Assembly (NCBI GenBank): GCA_947446625.1
Contig: CANFIE010000101.1
Coordinates: 1-10,541 of the forward strand
DNA length: 10,541 nt
Direction: 5' to 3'
Source of the DNA: Acetobacteraceae bacterium
GTDB lineage: Bacteria; Pseudomonadota; Alphaproteobacteria; Acetobacterales; Acetobacteraceae
Both the position numbers and the translations under genes were made by a program. Positions 5,466-10,541 of the stretch are shown in pieces. Each line of letters begins with the position of its first letter. Position 1 is the stretch's first letter. The notes below the pieces were generated by a model. The model made no database searches, was not told the origin of the DNA, and saw only the letters and a list, made by a program, of their open reading frames with translations.

Positions 5466-7802
5466 TCAGCCCGCCGCCTGGATGGCCGCCCAGATGCGTT
5501 CCGGCGTGGCGGGCATTTCCAGGTTGCGGATGCCGTAGGGGCGGAGTGCGTCCACAATGGCGCTCATCAGCGCCGGCAGCGCGCCGACGGTACCGGCCTC
5601 GCCCGCGCCCTTGACGCCGAGCGGGTTGGTGGTGGTGGGCACCGGGTTGCTGAGGACCTCCATGGCGCAGAAATCGGCGGCGCGGGGCATCGGGTAGTCG
5701 GCGAAGCTGGCGGTGAGGAGTTGGCCGCCCTGGTAGAGAATGTTTTCGCCGAAGATCTGGCCCAGGCCCTGGGCGATGCCGCCGTGGATTTGCCCCTTCA
5801 CCAGCAGCGGGTTGATGACGGTGCCGACATCATCCACCACCACATAGCGCAGCAATGCGGTTTCACCGGTCTCGGGGTCCAGTTCCACCTCGCAGATGTG
5901 GCAGCCATTGGGGAAGGTGGCGTCGCCAGGGCGGGTGATGAGCAGGGCGGAGAGGCCCATTTCGTCGCCCATGGGCAGGGCGCCGGGCACATAGCTGCGG
6001 CGGGCCACTTCCTCGATGCCCAGGGCTTTGTCGGTGCCGGCAACGCGGAACTTGCCGTCTTCGAATTCGATGTCTTCCTCGGCGGCTTCGAGGAAGTGGG
6101 CGGCGAGCTTTTTGCCGCGATTGATGATTTTGGTGGCGGCGCCAACCAGGGCACCACCAGCGGCCATCATGCTGCGCGAGCCGATGGTGCCGCGGCCATG
6201 GGTGACGAGGTCGGTATCACCATTGATGAAGCGGATGCGGGCGGGCGGAATGCCGAGCCGGGCCGAGGCGATTTGGCGGAACACCGTCTCATGCCCCTGG
6301 CCGTGGTTGTGGCTGCCCATGAGCAGCGTGACGCTGCCGCCATTGTCGAAGCGGATTTCGGCGGCTTCCTCCATCGGGCCGCGATGCGGGCCGCCGGCGC
6401 TTTCAATGGCGTTGGCCAGGCCGATGCCGCGCAGCTTGCCGCGCTGGGCGCTCTCGGCGCGGCGAGCCTCGAAGCCTGACCAGTCGGCGGCTTCCAGTGC
6501 CATGGCCTGGTTCTTGGGGAAATCACCGCTGTCGTATTTGTAGTCCAGCCCGGTCTGGAACGGCATCTGCTCGGGCGTGATGAGGTTGCGGCGGCGCAGT
6601 TCCACGCGGTCGATGCCCATCTCATCGGCAGCGATGTCGATGATGCGTTCCATGGCGTAGATGGCTTCCGGCCGGCCGGCGCCACGATAGGGCGCGGTGG
6701 GCTGGGTATGGGTGACGATGCCGCGCACTTGGGTGAAGATATGCGGCGTGCGGTACACGCCGGCCAGGCCGCCTACATTGTTGGTGGAGGAAACCGGCCC
6801 CTGCCAGGCCAGGTAGGCGCCCAGGTTGCACAGGGTGTGGACGCGCAGCGCGAGGAAGTTGCCTTCCGCATCCAGCGCCAGTTCGGCGGTGGAGAGATTG
6901 TCTCGCGCGTGGGTATCACACAGGAAGCTTTCGGTGCGCGTGGCGGTCCAGCGCGCCGGGCGGCCCAGCACCTTGGCGGCGTGCAGGCAGAGCACGTATT
7001 CCTGGAACGGGCTTTCCTTCATGCCGAAGCCGCCGCCGACATCGGGCGAGATGATGCGGAGCTGGTTGTTGGCCACGCCGAGCGCGTATTGCGCGATTTC
7101 GGTGCGCATCACGTGCGGCAACTGGGTGCCGGTGGTCAGGGTGTAGCGGTCCTCCAGCGGATCATGCGTCGCCAGGGCGTTGCGCGGCTCCATGGGGTTG
7201 GCGGAGACGCGGGTGATGCGGAAATCCAGCCGGGCCACATGCGCGGCGCGGGCGAAGGCGGCTTCCACCGCCGGCTGGTTGCCGAGCTTGAAGAACACCG
7301 ATTCATTGCCGGGCGCGATGCCGGGCCAGACTTCCGGCGCGCCGGGCTCGATGGCCTCGGCCACGTCGGTCACGCTCGGCAGGGGTTCGTATTCCACCTC
7401 GATCGCCTCGGCGGCATCCTGCGCGGCGGCGCGGGTTTCGGCGAAGACGGCGGCCACGGCGTCGCCCACGTACCTCACCTGGCCCTGGGCCAGCATGCGC
7501 CAGGGGGTTTGGTTCAGCGGTGAGCCGTCTCGCTTATGGCGCGGGGTGATGCAGCGGAGCACGCCGAGATGGTCGATATCGGCGCCGGTGAGGACCATGA
7601 GCACGCCGGGCATGGCCTGGGCCGCGCTGATGTTGATGCTGACGATGCGGGCCGAGGCGTGCGGCGAGCGCAGCACGTGCAGTTGCGCCGCGCCGGGGGC
7701 CTGAATGTCGTCCACGAAGCGGCCGGCGCCACGGAGGAAGCGGGCATCCTCCACGCGACGCATGGAGGCACCGATCCCGGTATGGTTCTGGGTGGGCTGC
7801 AT
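5466..7802 (-). CDS. Second xanthine dehydrogenase family molybdopterin-binding (CoxL-like, form II) large subunit
   Basis: This 778-residue paralogue of the protein at 1996-4290 is also a molybdenum-hydroxylase catalytic subunit. The hammerhead domain lies near residues 15-125. DVGGGFGMK is at 254-262, PYRGAGR at 371-377, HGQG around Q502, and the catalytic Glu at 735 in a GAGEAG motif. The C-terminus is complete, ending in a standard 'DALRPYGI...MPATPERIW' segment that the first paralogue lacks. The loop lacks the Cys of genuine CO dehydrogenase, so another organic substrate is expected. The two copies diverge considerably outside the motifs, so they are not a recent duplication. The start is supported by AAGGAA eight bases upstream of the ATG. 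It converges with the Bug gene and diverges from the LLM oxidoreductase. No FAD or [2Fe-2S] subunit genes are adjacent on either side. Confidence 0.93.
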   Translation of the reverse strand: MQPTQNHTGIGASMRRVEDARFLRGAGRFVDDIQAPGAAQLHVLRSPHASARIVSINISAAQAMPGVLMVLTGADIDHLGVLRCITPRHKRDGSPLNQTPWRMLAQGQVRYVGDAVAAVFAETRAAAQDAAEAIEVEYEPLPSVTDVAEAIEPGAPEVWPGIAPGNESVFFKLGNQPAVEAAFARAAHVARLDFRITRVSANPMEPRNALATHDPLEDRYTLTTGTQLPHVMRTEIAQYALGVANNQLRIISPDVGGGFGMKESPFQEYVLCLHAAKVLGRPARWTATRTESFLCDTHARDNLSTAELALDAEGNFLALRVHTLCNLGAYLAWQGPVSSTNNVGGLAGVYRTPHIFTQVRGIVTHTQPTAPYRGAGRPEAIYAMERIIDIAADEMGIDRVELRRRNLITPEQMPFQTGLDYKYDSGDFPKNQAMALEAADWSGFEARRAESAQRGKLRGIGLANAIESAGGPHRGPMEEAAEIRFDNGGSVTLLMGSHNHGQGHETVFRQIASARLGIPPARIRFINGDTDLVTHGRGTIGSRSMMAAGGALVGAATKIINRGKKLAAHFLEAAEEDIEFEDGKFRVAGTDKALGIEEVARRSYVPGALPMGDEMGLSALLITRPGDATFPNGCHICEVELDPETGETALLRYVVVDDVGTVINPLLVKGQIHGGIAQGLGQIFGENILYQGGQLLTASFADYPMPRAADFCAMEVLSNPVPTTTNPLGVKGAGEAGTVGALPALMSAIVDALRPYGIRNLEMPATPERIWAAIQAAG

Positions 7803-7911
7803 GGCGACGCTTCCTTGGGGTTCTTGGACGGTGTGCTGTTGCGTGCGAAGTTACGCGCCAGAGCAGCCAGGCGGCAAGCCGGGGCGCCCCAAGTAGAATG
7901 TGGAGGACGGG
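7803..7911. promoter_or_regulatory. Divergent intergenic region between the second molybdopterin-binding gene and the LLM oxidoreductase
   Basis: This 109-bp gap separates two divergent starts, so promoters for both genes should lie here. A perfect 10-bp palindrome GGGGCGCCCC occupies 7881-7890, about 20 bases before the rightward start. It could be an operator or a small RNA hairpin, but it may be chance at this GC content. No clear -35/-10 pair is visible. Confidence 0.3.
7902..7906 (+). promoter_or_regulatory. Ribosome-binding site fixing the LLM oxidoreductase start at 7912
   Basis: GGAGG lies five bases before the ATG at 7912. A longer reading frame could begin at a GTG at 7900, but that start would overlap this Shine-Dalgarno and add four residues (MEDG) in front of the MQIGF start typical of the family. 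The ATG at 7912 is therefore preferred. Confidence 0.75.
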
Positions 7912-8865
7912 ATGCAGATTGGGTTCAACCTGCCGGTGAGCGGCCCGATGGCGGCGCCGGAGACGATGGCCGAAGTGGCGGCGCTGGGCGAGGCGCTGGG
8001 CTTTGATTACCTGACGCTGACCGACCACATCGCGCTGCCGGATACCAGCGTGCCGGGCTACCCCTATTCCGAGAGCGGCAGCTTTTATTCGCCTGAGCCA
8101 GGGCATCGGCATGAGCAGTTGATTGCGGCCAGCTTCGTGGCGGCGCGGACACGGAAGATAAGGCTGGTGCTGGCGGTGATGGTGGTGCCGCATCGGCCCG
8201 CCGTGCTGGCGGCGAAGATGTTGACGACGCTGGATGTGGTCTCGGCCGGGCGATTGACGCTGGGCGTGGGCGCGGGCTGGTTGCAGGCCGAATTCGACGC
8301 CGTGGTGCGCACGCCCTTTGCCGAGCGCGGCGCGGTGACGGACGAGTATCTGGACGCCATTCGCGCGCTGTGGACGCAGGCCAAGCCGGTGTTCCACGGC
8401 AAGTATGTGGATTTCGAGGGGTTGGTGTTCGACCCCAAGCCGGTGCAGCGGCCGCATCCGCCGATTTGGGTGGGCGGCGAGAGCGGGCCCTCCATGCGGC
8501 GGGCGGCCAGGTTGGGCGATGCCTGGTACCCGATTGGCAGCAACAACGCCCACCTGCTGGACACCCTGCCCCGGCTGGAGGCCGGCATTGCCCGGCTGCG
8601 CAAGCTGACCGCGGCGGCCGGGCGTGACCCGGCGAAGATTGGCGTGGTGTACCGGGTGAAGCGCCATGGCCATGCGGCGGAACCGGCCAGTGATGGCAAT
8701 CGGCGGCTGTTCACCAATGGCATTGAGAATGTGGTGGCCGATGTGCATGCGCTGCGGGCCATTGGCGTGACAGGTATCGACTTTGACTTTGAGGGAAGGG
8801 ATGCGGTGAAGGCGCAGGCGGAAATGCGGCAATTCGCCGCCGAGGTGATGCCGCGCCTGCGCTGA
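7912..8865 (+). CDS. LLM class (luciferase-like) flavin-dependent oxidoreductase, F420-annotated type
   Basis: This 317-residue TIM-barrel protein belongs to the bacterial luciferase-like superfamily. It begins MQIGFNLPVSG and contains FDYLTLTDHIALP, then a long insert, AARTRKIRLVLAVMV, a VVSAGRLTLGVGAGW segment, a PKPVQRPHPPIWVGG motif and RRAARLGDAWYP, in the usual order. It most resembles the TIGR03619-like group, often annotated as probable F420-dependent oxidoreductase. Many proteobacterial members instead use FMN with a separate reductase, and sequence alone does not decide between these. The length is normal. It diverges from the second molybdopterin-binding gene and is followed, after a palindromic repeat, by the hydratase/CoA-ligase pair. 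A role in oxidising a small organic substrate is likely; the substrate is unknown. Confidence 0.9.
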   Translation: MQIGFNLPVSGPMAAPETMAEVAALGEALGFDYLTLTDHIALPDTSVPGYPYSESGSFYSPEPGHRHEQLIAASFVAARTRKIRLVLAVMVVPHRPAVLAAKMLTTLDVVSAGRLTLGVGAGWLQAEFDAVVRTPFAERGAVTDEYLDAIRALWTQAKPVFHGKYVDFEGLVFDPKPVQRPHPPIWVGGESGPSMRRAARLGDAWYPIGSNNAHLLDTLPRLEAGIARLRKLTAAAGRDPAKIGVVYRVKRHGHAAEPASDGNRRLFTNGIENVVADVHALRAIGVTGIDFDFEGRDAVKAQAEMRQFAAEVMPRLR

Positions 8866-8882
8866 GCCGCTATGCTGCGCGC

Positions 8883-8986
8883 CTGGAGCAATATCCGTTC
8901 TGATGGAAACATCAGAACGGATTTCTTGCTCTAATTTCAAATAGTTATAGAGAACCATGCGCGCAACAGGGCGCATGGTGCTCTAG
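8883..8986. repeat. Dispersed two-hairpin palindromic element, copy B
   Basis: This 104-bp element is the inverted, longer relative of copy A at 1165-1243. Its left hairpin has an outer stem GGAGCAA/TTGCTCT (8885-8891 with 8926-8932, one G:T wobble). Inside that is a perfect 13-bp stem (8893-8905 with 8910-8922) closed by a GAAA tetraloop. Its right hairpin pairs 8949-8962 with 8971-8984 (14 bp, one mismatch). The two are joined by an A/T-rich linker shared with copy A. Copy A lacks about 26 bp corresponding to the inner 13-bp stem. The element starts 17 bp after the LLM gene stop and ends six bases before the SD-like AGGGGAGAG of the next gene, so it may terminate the first transcript or lie in the leader of the second. 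Confidence 0.8.
8885..8932 (+). terminator. Strong stem-loop with GAAA tetraloop, candidate terminator of the LLM gene
   Basis: A perfect 13-bp stem with a GAAA loop, inside a further seven-pair outer stem, starts 19 bases after the LLM gene stop. The 3' side of the inner stem runs into TTTCTT, a modest pyrimidine tract. This fits an intrinsic terminator, though the tract is interrupted. The structure is part of repeat copy B, so termination may be a secondary use. Confidence 0.45.
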
Positions 8987-8989
8987 ATG

Positions 8990-8999
8990 AAGGGGAGAG
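8990..8999 (+). promoter_or_regulatory. Ribosome-binding site fixing the hydratase start at 9005
   Basis: AAGGGGAGAG ends five bases before the ATG at 9005. An in-frame ATG at 8987 directly abuts the end of the palindromic repeat and would make the Shine-Dalgarno part of the coding sequence. It has no ribosome-binding site of its own, so 9005 is preferred. Confidence 0.75.
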
Positions 9000-9004
9000 A
9001 TGCC

Positions 9005-9811
9005 ATGCCTGCCAATGCCGCCGAGGCGCTGGTGCTGCGCGCCGATTTGGGCGCCGTGGCGGTGCTGACCTTGAACCGGCCAGCGGCGCGCAACAGTCTC
9101 TCGCTGGGCATGCTGGCGGCGTTGCAGGCGGCGCTGGATGCGGTGGCGGCGGATGACGGCGTGCGCTGCGTGGTGCTGGCGGCGGCGGGGCCGGTGTTCT
9201 GCGCCGGGCATGACCTGAAGGAGCTGACCGGGCAGCGCGGCGATGCCGATGGCGGCCGGGCTTTCTTCGCCGAGACCATGGCGGCCTGTGCGCGGGTGAT
9301 GCAGAGCATTGTCGCGCTGCCGCAGCCGGTGGTGGCGGCGGTGCAGGGCGTGGCCACGGCGGCGGGCTGCCAACTGGTGGCCACGGCGGATTTGGCCGTG
9401 GCGGGTGAAGCGGCGCGGTTTTGTACGCCGGGGGTGGATATCGGCTTGTTCTGTTCCACGCCGGCAGTGGCGCTTTCTCGGAACGTGGCGAAGAAGCCGG
9501 CGTTGGAGATGTTGCTGACCGGCGCGATGGTGAGTGCCGAGGCGGCGCGGGCGATGCATCTGGTGAACCGGGTGGTGCCGGATGTGGCGCTGATGGACGA
9601 AGTGCTGGCGCTGGCCGGGCAGATCGCGGCGCGTTCCGCCGTGGCTGTGCGAATGGGCAAGCGGGCGTTCCACCGGCAGTTGGGCCTGCCGCTGGCGGAA
9701 GCCTATGCCGAGGCTAGCGCGGTGATGGTGGAGAATATGTTGGCGGAGGATGCCGTTGAGGGCATCGGCGCCTTTGTGGCCAAGCGCCAACCGGTTTGGA
9801 GGCATCGCTGA
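9005..9811 (+). CDS. Enoyl-CoA hydratase/isomerase family protein, ECHDC3-like
   Basis: This 268-residue crotonase-fold protein has VAVLTLNRPAARNSLS near the N-terminus, the CoA/oxyanion-hole segment FCAGHDLKEL (from F65) and AAGCQLVATADLAVA (G121 as the second oxyanion position). It then has FCTPGVDIGLFCSTP (139-153) and a C-terminal CoA-binding helix region. The GLFCSTP signature and overall pattern match the ECHDC3-like branch. The two catalytic glutamates of classical hydratase (E144 and E164 in the rat enzyme) correspond here to Gln123 and Gly143, with the same 20-residue spacing. Ordinary enoyl-CoA hydration is therefore doubtful, and another CoA-ester reaction is possible. Its TGA stop overlaps the ATG of the acyl-CoA synthetase by one base, so the two are translationally coupled and probably act on the same acyl group. 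Confidence 0.9.
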   Translation: MPANAAEALVLRADLGAVAVLTLNRPAARNSLSLGMLAALQAALDAVAADDGVRCVVLAAAGPVFCAGHDLKELTGQRGDADGGRAFFAETMAACARVMQSIVALPQPVVAAVQGVATAAGCQLVATADLAVAGEAARFCTPGVDIGLFCSTPAVALSRNVAKKPALEMLLTGAMVSAEAARAMHLVNRVVPDVALMDEVLALAGQIAARSAVAVRMGKRAFHRQLGLPLAEAYAEASAVMVENMLAEDAVEGIGAFVAKRQPVWRHR

Positions 9812-10541
9812 TGTCGATTTTCACCCAGGGCCTGGCGCAACAGCCGGCCAATCATCAACCGCTGACGCCGCTGCTGTTTCTGGAGCGGGCGGCATTGACC
9901 TCGCCCGAGCATGTGGCGGTGGTGCATGGGGCGCTGCGGCGGAACTATCGGGCGCTGCGCGACCGGGCGGTGCAACTGGCCAGCGCGCTGAGCAGGCGCG
10001 GCATCGGGCGCGGTGATACCGTGGCGGCGCTGCTGCCGAATATTCCGGAAATGGTGGAGGCGCATTACGGCGTGCCCATGGCCGGCGCGGTGCTGAACAC
10101 GCTGAACACCCGGCTGGATGCCGATACCATCGCCTATATCCTGGACCACGGCGAGGCGCGGGCCGTGATTGTGGACAAGGAGTTCATTCCGCTGCTGCGC
10201 ATGGCGCTGTTGCAGGCCAAGGTGAAGCCGCTGGTGATTGAGGTGGATGACGCCGAGGCGCCCGCCGCCGCCCGGGCAAATACGTTGGGCGGGGTGGGGT
10301 ATGAAGCCTTCATTGCCGAGGGCAGCGCCGACTACGCCTGGGTGATGCCTGATGATGAGTGGGATGCGATTTCGCTGAACTACACCAGCGGCACCACTGG
10401 GCGGCCGAAGGGCGTGGTGTATCACCACCGCGGCGCCTGCCTGCTGGCCACCGGGAATGTGCTGTCCTCCAGCATGGCGCGGCACCCGGTGTATCTGTGG
10501 ACGCTGCCGATGTTCCACTGCAATGGCTGGTGCTTCCCGTG
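9811..10541 (+). CDS. Acyl-CoA synthetase (AMP-forming), 5' part only
   Basis: The visible 243 residues are the N-terminal half of an ANL-superfamily AMP-forming ligase, which activates a carboxylic acid with ATP and joins it to CoA. Key features are the opening 'PLTPLLFLERAA', the PNIPEMVEAHYGVPMAGAVL region, the P-loop-like YTSGTTGRPKG motif (191-201), YHHRGA, and LPMFHCNGW near the window edge. These match the acyl-CoA synthetase group (PRK08162-like) that includes relatives of methylmercaptopropionate-CoA ligase DmdB. Medium- or short-chain acids are likely, but the substrate pocket is not determined here. The start is supported by GGAGG at 9798-9802, eight bases upstream. It overlaps the hydratase stop (TGATG). 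The C-terminal domain, with the catalytic Lys, lies beyond the window. Confidence 0.93.
   Translation, partial: MSIFTQGLAQQPANHQPLTPLLFLERAALTSPEHVAVVHGALRRNYRALRDRAVQLASALSRRGIGRGDTVAALLPNIPEMVEAHYGVPMAGAVLNTLNTRLDADTIAYILDHGEARAVIVDKEFIPLLRMALLQAKVKPLVIEVDDAEAPAAARANTLGGVGYEAFIAEGSADYAWVMPDDEWDAISLNYTSGTTGRPKGVVYHHRGACLLATGNVLSSSMARHPVYLWTLPMFHCNGWCFP

Noticed and set aside
1996..7802. The two molybdopterin-binding genes as a recent tandem or inverted duplication
   Set aside because: Outside the conserved motifs the proteins differ widely, and the C-termini differ in length. Old paralogues or separate acquisitions fit better.
1201..8960. Shared peptide LYNYLKLEQ in two unrelated open frames near 1200 and 8940
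   Set aside because: It arises because both frames cross the same palindromic repeat. It reflects DNA repeat identity, not a protein motif.
7534..8976. 480-codon minus-strand open frame spanning the LLM gene and the start of the second molybdopterin-binding gene
   Set aside because: It is low-complexity and His/Arg-rich, overlaps two well-supported genes and has no ribosome-binding site. Treated as a shadow frame.
8987..9004. Upstream in-frame ATG for the hydratase at 8987
   Set aside because: It directly follows the repeat, has no ribosome-binding site, and would place the good Shine-Dalgarno of the 9005 start inside the coding sequence.
1..10541. CRISPR arrays, tRNA genes, transposases, toxin-antitoxin or defence genes
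   Set aside because: I found no regularly spaced direct repeats, cloverleaf-like sequence or matching protein motifs on either strand.

Overview
The window looks like chromosomal DNA of a high-GC alphaproteobacterium. Acetobacteraceae/Rhodospirillales is my best guess, inferred from strong G/C third-position bias, a Bug-type (tripartite tricarboxylate family) binding protein beside CoxL-like molybdenum hydroxylases, and the CoA-ligase and hydratase types present. I see no phage, transposase, integrase, CRISPR array, tRNA or rRNA gene. Codon usage looks even across the window.

Layout. The 5' end of an unrecognised minus-strand gene (1-149) diverges from mazG (367-1167, +). mazG converges on a YIP1-family membrane protein (1240-1797, -). 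Divergent from that is a two-gene plus-strand unit: a CoxL/xanthine-dehydrogenase-type molybdopterin-binding large subunit (1996-4290) and a Bug-family periplasmic solute-binding protein (4362-5345). These converge on a second molybdopterin-binding large subunit (5466-7802, -). That gene diverges from a luciferase-like (LLM class) oxidoreductase (7912-8865, +). After a 139-bp gap holding a palindromic repeat comes a translationally coupled pair: an ECHDC3-like enoyl-CoA hydratase/isomerase-family protein (9005-9811) and an acyl-CoA synthetase (9811 onward, cut by the window end).

How the genes may work together (inference). Molybdenum hydroxylases, an LLM monooxygenase-type enzyme, a Bug receptor for an organic acid, an acyl-CoA ligase and a crotonase-fold protein fit a loose catabolic neighbourhood for aromatic, heterocyclic or carboxylic substrates. 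Nothing in the sequence fixes the substrate. Both molybdenum subunits carry the form-II-like PYRGAGR signature and the catalytic Glu. Neither has a [2Fe-2S] or FAD subunit gene beside it in this window.

Non-coding highlights. A dispersed two-hairpin palindromic element occurs twice in inverted orientation (1165-1243 and 8883-8986). The first copy supplies the stop codons of both convergent genes that meet there. A run of four perfect short hairpins (5371-5443) separates another convergent pair. I did not find a clear new defence or mobile system. The repeat family, the partnerless molybdenum subunits and the hydratase lacking both catalytic glutamates are the points most worth a second look.
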